Shown here: one piece after another, positions 1 to 6,234 of the stretch
How positions within the stretch are numbered: position 1 is the stretch's first letter
How the letters are laid out: each line of letters opens with the position of its first letter
Assembly: GCF_959025735.1 (NCBI RefSeq)
Contig: NZ_CAUFJQ010000081.1
Span: 1-8,643, forward strand
Length of the DNA stretch: 8,643 bases
Source of the DNA: an uncultured Streptococcus sp.
GTDB taxonomy: Bacteria > Bacillota > Bacilli > Lactobacillales > Streptococcaceae
Direction of reading: 5' to 3'
Position numbers and translations under genes: made by a program
The notes under the pieces: model-generated
Database searches by the model: none
What the model was told of the DNA's origin: nothing
Seen by the model: only the letters and a program-made list of their open reading frames with translations

Positions 1-41
1 GACGAAATCGAATTCTAACGAATTACCGATTTCTGTCCCAC
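1..41 (-). repeat. Palindromic intergenic element, cut by the window edge
   Basis: A nested inverted repeat follows the PfkB kinase gene. GAAATCG (4-10) pairs with CGATTTC (27-33), and inside it AATTC (11-15) pairs with GAATT (20-24) around a 4-nt TAAC loop, with two unpaired bases (25-26) on one side. Next to the outer arm lies TGTCCCAC (34-41). The start GAC at 1-3 suggests the partner GTGGGAC arm continues beyond the window. From memory, similar GTGGGACAGAAATCG elements occur between genes in oral streptococci; this was not searched. It could act as a terminator or RNA-stabilising hairpin for the kinase transcript, but no T-run is visible in what is present. Confidence 0.6.
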
Positions 42-49
42 TCTCTTTT

Positions 50-952
50 TTATTTTTGTTTCAATTCTGTTCGCAGGGCTTCTTGTTGCTCTTTTGTCAG
101 ATGAACGCCCTTACTTGCAACAATCTGGCTAGAGACTTTGTTAGCAAATCTTAAGGCTTGCGTCATATCTAAACCTTCTAAACGAGCGGATATAAAGGCT
201 CCCACATGGCTATCTCCAGCACCTACTGTATCGACAACTTCTGTTGGAAAACCGTCTGCTTCATACCAGTTGCCATCATAGGCAACCGCTCCGTTTTCAC
301 CCAAGGTGACAATGACTAATTGTCCCGTTCTCTGATACAAGTGTTCGATGGCTGGCTGGATCTCTCTACACCCTGAAAAAGCCAGTGCTTCAGCCTCATT
401 AACATGGAGAATTGGATGCAGATCATAAATGGCTTCCAGTCGATCCTTTGGAATCAAGAGTCCGCGTGGCCCTGGTGCAAAAATCACCTGACCTTCTAGT
501 TGCGAAACAGACTGGACCAATGCAAGACCGGTTGGCTCCTCGACTTCAAGGCCACATAAGTAGATGTAATCAAACCGATCTGTCTCGAGCTCTTTTAGCC
601 ACTCTGCTTGAAAGCTGTACTCCACTCCGTGATCCGATAAGAAGGTCCGCTCACCATCAGACTCTACAAAGCAGTAACAGCAACCATTGTCCCCTTCTAA
701 TGAGATGCTAGAGGAAATCCCTAATTGTTTTAGCTCTCTCCGAATAAAATCACCATATATTCCAGAACCGACTGGCGAGACAAACTGGTAGGGTTGCGAC
801 AAAAAATGAAGGATATTAACGACATTAAAGGCACAACCTCCCACAGACCATTGCTGGTGATCAATATGGGCATCTCCTTCACGACTCGGCAAACGATCCA
901 AGTAAATCATCACATCACAAACGGTTGAACCAATAATTAACGCAGCTGTCAT
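50..952 (-). CDS. PfkB-family carbohydrate/nucleoside kinase
   Basis: A 300-residue cytoplasmic kinase of the ribokinase/PfkB family, which uses ATP to phosphorylate a sugar or nucleoside hydroxyl. The N-terminal PfkB signature region is GGCAFNVV (38-45), in the substrate-lid part of the fold. The C-terminal signature DTVGAGDSHVGAF is at 241-253, with Asp247 the expected catalytic base and GAGD forming the anion hole. Length is normal for the family. The ATG is preceded by AAGGAG with a 6-nt spacer and by a clear promoter, so the start is secure. The gene lies just after the terminator of the phosphorylase-ECF-SDR operon and shares its promoter 11-mer, so a linked role in nucleoside or sugar salvage is plausible. 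The substrate cannot be read from sequence: ribose, inosine, pseudouridine or another sugar are all possible. Confidence 0.9.
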   Translation of the reverse strand: MTAALIIGSTVCDVMIYLDRLPSREGDAHIDHQQWSVGGCAFNVVNILHFLSQPYQFVSPVGSGIYGDFIRRELKQLGISSSISLEGDNGCCYCFVESDGERTFLSDHGVEYSFQAEWLKELETDRFDYIYLCGLEVEEPTGLALVQSVSQLEGQVIFAPGPRGLLIPKDRLEAIYDLHPILHVNEAEALAFSGCREIQPAIEHLYQRTGQLVIVTLGENGAVAYDGNWYEADGFPTEVVDTVGAGDSHVGAFISARLEGLDMTQALRFANKVSSQIVASKGVHLTKEQQEALRTELKQK

Positions 953-958
953 CTTTTT

Positions 959-985
959 CTCCTTACTTTGCCTTCTATTATACCA
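959..985 (-). promoter_or_regulatory. Extended -10 promoter and RBS of the PfkB kinase gene
   Basis: On the minus strand TGGTATAAT (985-977) is a perfect extended -10 box. The ribosome site AAGGAG (964-959) sits 6 nt before the ATG. The -35 zone, around 1000-1005, falls inside the upstream terminator stem and is a poor match (GTTGTT), consistent with reliance on the extended -10. The 11-mer TGGTATAATAG recurs exactly at the phosphorylase promoter. Confidence 0.65.
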
Positions 986-995
986 GAGGAAACAT

Positions 996-1027
996 AAAAA
1001 ACAACCAACCCCTTGTGGAGTGGTTGC
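996..1027 (-). terminator. Rho-independent terminator of the phosphorylase-ECF-SDR operon
   Basis: On the minus strand an 11-bp stem (GCAACCACTCC with GGGGTTGGTTGT, one mismatch and G-T pairs) closes an ACAA loop and runs into six T residues (1001-996). It begins 9 nt after the dehydrogenase stop codon, so it ends the operon before the PfkB gene. Its 3' arm occupies the -35 zone of the next promoter. Confidence 0.8.
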
Positions 1028-1035
1028 TGCTCTTT

Positions 1036-1788
1036 TTAATCACGATAAACAGGTTGAGGCCCAAAGGTTTGGGAAACCGGCATGATTTCAATCCGATTGA
1101 CATTGACATGCTTGGGCTGTTGGATCAACCAAGCTACGGTGTTGGCAATGTCTTCCGGCTGAATGGCATGGGCATCTCGATAGAGGGCTTCTACCCGTTT
1201 TTCATCCCCTTTAAAGCGAACAGAAGAGAACTCCGTTCCTTCGCAAAGACCGGGTTCAATATTGCTGACACGAATCTTCTTGCCAGCTAGATCTGCCCGA
1301 AGATTGAGAGAGAATTGCTTGACAAAGGCCTTGGATGCCCCGTAAACATTGGCCCCTGGATAAGGCACAGTTCCTGCTGTAGAGCCCAAATTGATAATAT
1401 AGCCATCATTTCGTTCCACCATCTGAGGCAAGATTTTCCTTGTCAGATAGGTCAAGCCGACAACATTGGTCTGAATCATGGTCAGCCAGTCTGCGACCTC
1501 TGCTTCATAAGCTGGGGCGAGGCCTAGAGCCAAGCCAGCATTATTAACCAAAACATCCACTCTCTCCCAAGCTTTTGGCAAACTGGCAAGTGCATGATCT
1601 ACCTGAGAAAGATCCGTCACATCCATTTGCAGGGGATAAAAGGCTTCTCCCAGCTCTTCTTCAAGAGCCTGTAATTTTTCAATGCGTCTAGCTGATCCGA
1701 TCACACGGTATCCATCTGCTACTAAGCGACGGCAAATCGCTTGACCAAAGCCAGCTGAAGCTCCTGTTACTAAAATCGTTTCTGACAT
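1036..1788 (-). CDS. ydfG: YdfG-like NADP-dependent short-chain dehydrogenase
   Basis: A 250-residue classical SDR oxidoreductase, soluble and cytoplasmic. The cofactor motif TGASAGFG is at 8-15, with Arg34/Arg35 after strand 2 favouring NADP. NNAG is at 82-85, and the catalytic residues are Asn108, Ser136, Tyr149 and Lys153. The C-terminal part carries EPGLCEGTEFSSVRFKGD (178-195) and IEIMPVSQ (233-240), closely resembling Escherichia coli YdfG. That enzyme oxidises L-allo-threonine and other 3-hydroxy acids and reduces malonic semialdehyde. The gene follows ecfT by 4 nt, and its ribosome site GGAGGT overlaps the ecfT stop codon, so the two are translationally linked. Why a 3-hydroxy acid dehydrogenase travels with an ECF importer is not evident; its true substrate here may differ. 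Confidence 0.9.
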   Translation of the reverse strand: MSETILVTGASAGFGQAICRRLVADGYRVIGSARRIEKLQALEEELGEAFYPLQMDVTDLSQVDHALASLPKAWERVDVLVNNAGLALGLAPAYEAEVADWLTMIQTNVVGLTYLTRKILPQMVERNDGYIINLGSTAGTVPYPGANVYGASKAFVKQFSLNLRADLAGKKIRVSNIEPGLCEGTEFSSVRFKGDEKRVEALYRDAHAIQPEDIANTVAWLIQQPKHVNVNRIEIMPVSQTFGPQPVYRD

Positions 1789-1792
1789 GTCA

Positions 1793-2623
1793 TTACCTCC
1801 ATGGATTGTAAAAACGTCCCTGATTGAGAAAGATCAGGACAATACTCAAGACCAGAACAGCCAAGGCTGATAGAATCATCCCATAATCTTTCATTTCCAT
1901 GGCTTGATGAGAATACCAGGTCCGCTTTTTATTTTTACCAAAGCGACGTAATTCCATGGCCGTAGAAATGCTGTCAATCCGCTCAAGTGAGCTAAAGATT
2001 AAGGGAGAGATGATTTGTAAATTGCCTTTGATCCGCTTGATCAGCTTGGCCTTTTTGGACAATTCCACCCCTCTGGCTTCCTGAGACAATTTAATCGTTT
2101 GATATTCTTCTTGTACGTCAGGAATGTAACGCAGAGTCAAGCTGACAGAATAGGCAATCTTGTAAGATACGCCAATTTGGTTGAGGCTTGAAGCAAACTG
2201 ACTAGGATGGGTCGTCATCAAAAAAATCAAGGCTAGAGGTATGGTACAGACATACTTAAGAGCTAGATTAAAAAGATAAAAGAGTTCCTGCGAGGTGATA
2301 CTATAGGAACCCCACCCCTTCATCAGTACCGTCTTTGCTCCGTAAATCTCTACACCATACTGGGGGGCAAAGAGATAGACCATGACAACATTTAACAGTG
2401 CAAAAACAAAAGCAAATGCAAGTACAAATGAAATATCTCGAAATCGAATACGAGCTGTAGAGAATAAAAGCAAGGCGCCCACACCAATTCCTAGAAGGAG
2501 TCGAGTATCATAACTCAACATGGCCGCAAGAGATACAAAAAGAAGAAAGAGTAACTTACTCGCACCTGAAAGGCGATGAAGAAAACTCGTCCCCTCATGG
2601 TAGCCGACTAATCGATGCTTCAT
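1793..2623 (-). CDS. ecfT: ECF transporter transmembrane subunit EcfT
   Basis: The 276-residue integral membrane coupling subunit of an energy-coupling-factor importer, linking the ATPases to a substrate-binding S component. Hydrophobic segments lie at about 24-37, 41-56, 66-86, 112-137 and 248-267. The long cytoplasmic coupling region (about 165-230) carries both expected ATPase-contact motifs: QEARG (181-185) and AMELRRFG (222-229), the second a variant of the usual Ala-Arg-Gly type. The ATG has AAAGGAG 6 nt upstream and no other Met occurs before residue 35, so the 29-nt overlap with the ATPase gene is real and implies coupled translation. The partner ATPase is the fused protein encoded just upstream. 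No S component is encoded nearby, so specificity is unknown. The alternative label 'cobalt transport permease' reflects the family, not evidence for cobalt. Confidence 0.92.
   Translation of the reverse strand: MKHRLVGYHEGTSFLHRLSGASKLLFLLFVSLAAMLSYDTRLLLGIGVGALLLFSTARIRFRDISFVLAFAFVFALLNVVMVYLFAPQYGVEIYGAKTVLMKGWGSYSITSQELFYLFNLALKYVCTIPLALIFLMTTHPSQFASSLNQIGVSYKIAYSVSLTLRYIPDVQEEYQTIKLSQEARGVELSKKAKLIKRIKGNLQIISPLIFSSLERIDSISTAMELRRFGKNKKRTWYSHQAMEMKDYGMILSALAVLVLSIVLIFLNQGRFYNPWR
1795..1800 (-). promoter_or_regulatory. RBS of the dehydrogenase overlapping the ecfT stop codon
   Basis: GGAGGT lies 6 nt before the dehydrogenase ATG, and its last T is the first base of the ecfT TAA stop. Ribosomes ending ecfT therefore cover the next initiation site, which favours translational coupling. 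Confidence 0.8.
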
Positions 2624-4298
2624 GACCTACTCCTTTCTGTTGCATATAAAACTGCGTTAGCGCCAAGGGATCCATTCCTAATCGATTGGCTAAGGCAAAA
2701 ATCGAAGTCTCTTTGAGATTAGCCTCTTGTAAAATATCCGGATGAGTGAACAGCTCTGCAGGTGGGAGATCTGCTAGAATTTGTCCGTCTGATACTACAA
2801 GGGCACGATCAGAATAATCCAACATCAGCTGCATATCATGGGTAATCATGACAATGGTATGGCCTTTTTCTTGCAAGCTATCTAGAAATTCCATGATTTC
2901 AGTGTAATTGCGCTGGTCCTGACCTGCTGTCGGCTCGTCCAAGACCAAAATTTCTGGTCCTAAAACTAGTATAGAGGCGATGGTCACCCGTTTCTTTTGC
3001 CCATATGAGAGAGCAGAAATCGGCCATTTACGAAACTCATAAAGACCACAAGTTTTCAGTGCTTGATAGACACGCTCCTTAATATCTTCTTCCGATATCC
3101 CCCGCAAGCGCAAACCTAGAGCGACTTCATCAAAAATCATATTGCTCGAAATCATTTGATTGGGGTTTTGCAGGACATAGCCGACTCGCTCTGCCCGTTC
3201 CTTGACACTCTCTTGCTTGATATCTTCACCTCTAGAGGTGTATTGCCCTTCTGTAGTAATGAATCCACAGATGGCTTTCGCAAGAGTTGATTTCCCTGCC
3301 CCATTCTTCCCGACAATCGCTAAGCGCTGCCCCTTAGGTATACTGAGGGAAATATTTTTTAAGATCGGATGATCCTTTTGATAAGCAAAGGAAATCTGCT
3401 CCAACTTCAATAGTTCTTCTGCTTCACCAGTTTTAGTAAAGGTCGCTTCTGGAATCACACAATTTACATCATCCAGTTGGATATCGTCCAAACGATCCAG
3501 ATGCTCCAATTGATTGATATCCTGTCCAAGCTGGCGAAGAGTTGTTAAATAGAGGGGTTCTCGAATCCCATTTTCAGCCAGCAGTGTCGTCCTCAACAAC
3601 TCATCTGGGCTCCCATTAAAGAGAACTTGACCTTGATTGATCAAGATTACCCGATCGACAGGACGGTAGAGTACATCCTCTAAACGGTGTTCGATAATAA
3701 TGGTGGTCGTTCCCTGCTCTTCATGAATCTGATCAATCAAATCAATAATATCCTGACCCGACTTGGGATCTAGATTAGCTAGTGGCTCATCAAAGAGCAG
3801 GATCGGACTTTCGTCAATCAGAACACCTGCTAAGCTCACTCGCTGTTTTTGCCCACCGGACAAATCTTGTGGCCGATGATCCAAGAGCTTCATCAAATCT
3901 AAGCGTTCTGCCCAACTCTGCACACGCTCTTTCATCGTTCCCAGATCCACCATGTCATTTTCAAGGGCAAAAGCCAAGTCTTCTGCGACACTCAAACCGA
4001 TAAACTGGCCGTCTGTATCTTGCAAAACCGTACTGACCAAATGAGATTTCTCATAAATACTGAGATCAAAGGCTTCTTTCCCCTGAATGAGGAATTGCCC
4101 ACTACTGGTTCCCTTATAGATATTGGGGATAATCCCATTTAGACACTGGCCAATGGTTGACTTGCCAGAGCCAGATGGCCCAACAATCAGAACCTTTTCC
4201 CCCTTATAAATGGTTAAGTTGAGATTTTTCAAGGTTGGTTCAGACTGTGCCTTGTATTGGAAGGAAAAATCCTTCAGTTCAATCATTGCTTCTTTCAT
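2595..4298 (-). CDS. Fused double ATP-binding subunit of an ECF importer (EcfA-EcfA')
   Basis: A 567-residue protein with two complete ABC ATPase domains, equal to EcfA1 and EcfA2 fused; it powers the EcfT/S complex from the cytoplasmic face. Domain 1 has Walker A GPSGSGKST (40-48), Q-loop Gln93, signature LSGGQ (146-150), Walker B ILLFDEP (166-172) and switch His204. Domain 2 has Walker A GKNGAGKST (330-338), Q-loop Gln377, signature LSYGQ (430-434), Walker B LVLDEP (451-456) and His487. A linker of about 60 residues separates them. The ATG directly follows the phosphorylase TAA (TAAATG); only a modest AAAAGG lies upstream, so coupling is likely. Met5 (4286) is an alternative start with a weaker site. 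The fused form with a neighbouring EcfT is typical of dedicated ECF systems rather than the shared module near the ribosomal genes. Confidence 0.93.
   Translation of the reverse strand: MKEAMIELKDFSFQYKAQSEPTLKNLNLTIYKGEKVLIVGPSGSGKSTIGQCLNGIIPNIYKGTSSGQFLIQGKEAFDLSIYEKSHLVSTVLQDTDGQFIGLSVAEDLAFALENDMVDLGTMKERVQSWAERLDLMKLLDHRPQDLSGGQKQRVSLAGVLIDESPILLFDEPLANLDPKSGQDIIDLIDQIHEEQGTTTIIIEHRLEDVLYRPVDRVILINQGQVLFNGSPDELLRTTLLAENGIREPLYLTTLRQLGQDINQLEHLDRLDDIQLDDVNCVIPEATFTKTGEAEELLKLEQISFAYQKDHPILKNISLSIPKGQRLAIVGKNGAGKSTLAKAICGFITTEGQYTSRGEDIKQESVKERAERVGYVLQNPNQMISSNMIFDEVALGLRLRGISEEDIKERVYQALKTCGLYEFRKWPISALSYGQKKRVTIASILVLGPEILVLDEPTAGQDQRNYTEIMEFLDSLQEKGHTIVMITHDMQLMLDYSDRALVVSDGQILADLPPAELFTHPDILQEANLKETSIFALANRLGMDPLALTQFYMQQKGVGHEASISRLP
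2624..2636 (-). promoter_or_regulatory. RBS of ecfT inside the ATPase gene
   Basis: AAAGGAG (2636-2630) with a 6-nt spacer precedes the ecfT ATG, all within the last codons of the ATPase gene. It fixes the 29-nt overlapping start. Confidence 0.75.
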
Positions 4299-5072
4299 TT
4301 AGTTCGCCTTTTCCCAAAAGAGCGCAAATTGGATGGCTAACTCCGCGATTCGATCCTTGCTATCTAAATCCTCATGACTAGATAAGGTTCGGATATCCCA
4401 TTTTTCTTCCGAGAGGTGGTCTGCTGCATAGAAGAAATGGCAGAGCTCAAAGCCCCTATAAGCTGCTAGGGCTGCCACTGCCGAACATTCCATATCCACA
4501 CAGATGGCTCCTGCTTCCTTTCGTCGCTTCATCTTGTCGATGGTTTCCCGGTAGGGTGCATCTGTCGTCCACACTTTTCCTGACTGATAAGAAACCTTGT
4601 GACTATCCAGAAAGGCTTGGAAGAGAGGGAGGGTTTTCTTGTTTACTTCCACTTCATCACTAGCCGGAAGATAGTGGTAACTGGTCCCCTCGTCGCGAAG
4701 AGCAGCCGTTGGAATGATGATGGAAGTCGCTTCGATATCTCGATCTAAAACCCCACAGGTCCCAAAGAGCACCAGTTTTTCCATCCCAAATTGAATCAAA
4801 TCCTCTATAATCCCCACACAGGAAGCAGCCCCAACGGGTGCATTAAAGGCAGCAATTTGTTGGTCTCCAATAGTGATCCCATAGACCACGACTTCAAAAT
4901 TGGCCATGGAGGTTCTTGCAATGACCTCATGGTCATAATTCTCAAGGAGACGAGCAAAAGTTACTCTTGAAAAGCAAGAGATGACAACTTTGGGAAATCC
5001 TTCAATTGGTTGGTGTAAGTCTTGTGGATTGATAATCGCCTGTCGATTGGCATCAAATTCTTCTAACAGCAT
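4299..5072 (-). CDS. NP-I family nucleoside phosphorylase (uridine/purine type)
   Basis: A 257-residue cytoplasmic enzyme that splits a nucleoside with phosphate into a free base and a pentose 1-phosphate. Visible family motifs are the phosphate-site strand VLFGTCG (101-107), RDEGTSYHY (126-134), WTTDAPYRE (168-176), the ribose-binding VDMECSA (192-198, with Met194 and Glu195), and AADHL (216-220), where Asp218 would be the general acid near the base. The open frame extends to an ATG ending at 5090, but that start has no ribosome site and lies only about 11 nt from the predicted transcription start. The internal ATG chosen here has AAAGAGGTG with a 6-nt spacer. It is the first gene of the operon with the ECF ATPase, EcfT and dehydrogenase, so the importer probably supplies its substrate or a relative. 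The base preference (uracil, purine or a modified base) is not decided. Confidence 0.85.
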   Translation of the reverse strand: MLLEEFDANRQAIINPQDLHQPIEGFPKVVISCFSRVTFARLLENYDHEVIARTSMANFEVVVYGITIGDQQIAAFNAPVGAASCVGIIEDLIQFGMEKLVLFGTCGVLDRDIEATSIIIPTAALRDEGTSYHYLPASDEVEVNKKTLPLFQAFLDSHKVSYQSGKVWTTDAPYRETIDKMKRRKEAGAICVDMECSAVAALAAYRGFELCHFFYAADHLSEEKWDIRTLSSHEDLDSKDRIAELAIQFALFWEKAN

Positions 5073-5078
5073 TTCGTG

Positions 5079-5087
5079 CACCTCTTT
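5079..5087 (-). promoter_or_regulatory. RBS that decides the phosphorylase start
   Basis: AAAGAGGTG stands 6 nt before the ATG at 5072-5070. The longer frame's ATG at 5090-5088 has only AGAAGTAGA before it and would leave a leader of about 11 nt. Confidence 0.7.
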
Positions 5088-5107
5088 CATTCTACTTCTA
5101 GGCCCCT

Positions 5108-5116
5108 ATTATACCA
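5108..5116 (-). promoter_or_regulatory. Extended -10 promoter of the phosphorylase-ECF-SDR operon
   Basis: TGGTATAAT is a perfect extended -10 box. No good -35 hexamer lies 16-18 nt upstream (ACCAAT at 5136-5131). Transcription would start near 5101, giving a leader of about 29 nt to the ATG at 5072, too short for a known riboswitch. Confidence 0.65.
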
Positions 5117-5158
5117 TAATTAGCCTAGTCATTGGTTTTTGATCAAAGGAAGAAGCAT

Positions 5159-5216
5159 AAAAAAGAACTGCTCCCAGACGTTAGATTTTTCGGATCAAAT
5201 GTCTGAGGGACAGTTC
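5159..5216 (-). terminator. Long imperfect hairpin terminator after the DUF4299-like gene
   Basis: On the minus strand GAACTG (5216-5211) pairs with CAGTTC (5170-5165), and inside it CAGAC pairs with GTCTG, followed by shorter GAT/ATC pairing around a CGAAAAA-type loop. Six T residues (5164-5159) follow. It starts 13 nt after the stop codon. The stem is longer and more interrupted than the other terminators in the window. Confidence 0.75.
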
Positions 5217-5229
5217 ACTGCAATATTTT

Positions 5230-6135
5230 TTACTTGTTCTCCAATTGCGCTAATTCTAGCAACCGCTCTTTGGACAATTTTTTAATTTCAATTTGACTAG
5301 CATCTAGCAGCTGGTATTCATATGGCTCTAGCGCTTCTATAAGTTTCTTCAGTGCAAGAGAACCGACTGGATGGTAATTTTCTGGCTTATCCGGATCTCC
5401 ATCGATCGCAACCAATAGAACTCGCCAATCAATGATACCCGCTAAGCCCACAATTTCTACATATTCTGCAGGAACATGTGGCACGCTTGGCAAGACCGTA
5501 TCCGTATCTTCTGTCAAGCTATAGCTGGCTAAGAAGGCTCCTGTCTCCTCCTGTTGATAAAAACGAACTTGACTGAAATAAGCTGCACTATATTGAATCT
5601 TCTTGATAAAGGCAGAGTAGGCTTCTAGTGGATGGACATGGTTCAAGACTTCCTGCACTGTATCTCGATCCAAATAGACTGGATGAGCGAAGCCATGTAC
5701 TTCAAACTCTTTTAGATCTTTCTCCTTGGTCAAATTCCCCAGCGTTTCTAGGATAACGACTTCATAATCAAAATGGAAAATAGAATCTGGAGTATAGCTT
5801 GCACCCTCACTCGATACAATTTCGGTTCCTAGTACTTCTCCTAGGCGACTGATCCATCGAAGGGCCAGCTGCCAATCTTCTTCTATCGCAAAAGAGGGCA
5901 CCTGAATCTGATAAGACTCTTCCTCATCAAAATAGCGTAACTGCAGAGGAAGACCGCTCTTGCCAAATACGATACAGTTCAAGCCTTCAAAATCATTTAA
6001 GGGACGATGAAGGGTGGCAGGATCATAGTTGTAGGTTGTCAACCCTTCCACTAATTTAAGAACTTCCTGTGCTGCGAGTACTTTCTGATAGCCAAATAAG
6101 CTCTTTTTATTTTTGATTGAAAACACGATACTCAT
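5230..6135 (-). CDS. DUF4299-like protein of unknown function
   Basis: A 301-residue soluble, acidic protein with no signal peptide or membrane segment and no catalytic motif I can name. It resembles the streptococcal DUF4299 family in length and in its N-terminal half: an MSIVFSIKNKK start, then a HRPLNDFEGLNCIVFGKSG region at about 43-61. This assignment is from memory of the family. The C-terminal third has a hydrophobic strand-rich stretch with AGIIDWRVLLVAIDGDPD (about 232-249). The ATG has AAAGGAG with a 7-nt spacer, and the gene has its own promoter and terminator, so it is a single-gene transcript. Nothing in the neighbours suggests a role, since trhO upstream is separately terminated. 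Confidence 0.8.
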   Translation of the reverse strand: MSIVFSIKNKKSLFGYQKVLAAQEVLKLVEGLTTYNYDPATLHRPLNDFEGLNCIVFGKSGLPLQLRYFDEEESYQIQVPSFAIEEDWQLALRWISRLGEVLGTEIVSSEGASYTPDSIFHFDYEVVILETLGNLTKEKDLKEFEVHGFAHPVYLDRDTVQEVLNHVHPLEAYSAFIKKIQYSAAYFSQVRFYQQEETGAFLASYSLTEDTDTVLPSVPHVPAEYVEIVGLAGIIDWRVLLVAIDGDPDKPENYHPVGSLALKKLIEALEPYEYQLLDASQIEIKKLSKERLLELAQLENK

Positions 6136-6167
6136 TTGTTTTCTCCTTTGTGAAATCGCTTACCTAA

Positions 6168-6196
6168 AGTATAGCACAATTTTCAATCAATTTCCA
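6168..6196 (-). promoter_or_regulatory. Promoter of the DUF4299-like gene
   Basis: TGGAAA (6196-6191, 4 of 6 matches to the -35 consensus), a 17-nt spacer ending in TGC, and TATACT (6173-6168) form an extended -10 promoter. It begins just past the T-run of the trhO terminator. Start of transcription would be near 6161, a leader of about 26 nt. Confidence 0.6.
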
Positions 6197-6199
6197 TAT

Positions 6200-6226
6200 A
6201 AAAACAGCCTGAGCTTTCAGACTGTT
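6200..6226 (-). terminator. Rho-independent terminator of trhO
   Basis: A 10-bp stem on the minus strand (AACAGTCTGA with TCAGGCTGTT, one G-T pair) with loop AAGC runs into TTTTT. It starts 8 nt after the trhO stop codon. Confidence 0.85.
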
Positions 6227-6234
6227 TGTTTCCA

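Noticed and set aside
412..711. 99-codon plus-strand open frame inside the PfkB kinase gene
   Set aside because: Antisense to a complete kinase gene; composition looks random and nothing supports expression.
1793..4298. Cobalt/nickel importer (CbiQ/CbiO) annotation
   Set aside because: The family name is shared, but no CbiM, CbiN or cobalamin gene is present, and the neighbours point to nucleoside metabolism.
5073..5108. Possible preQ1 or SAM riboswitch ahead of the ECF operon
   Set aside because: The predicted leader is only about 29 nt and contains the ribosome site, with no aptamer-like pairing, so there is no room for a riboswitch unless transcription starts further upstream.
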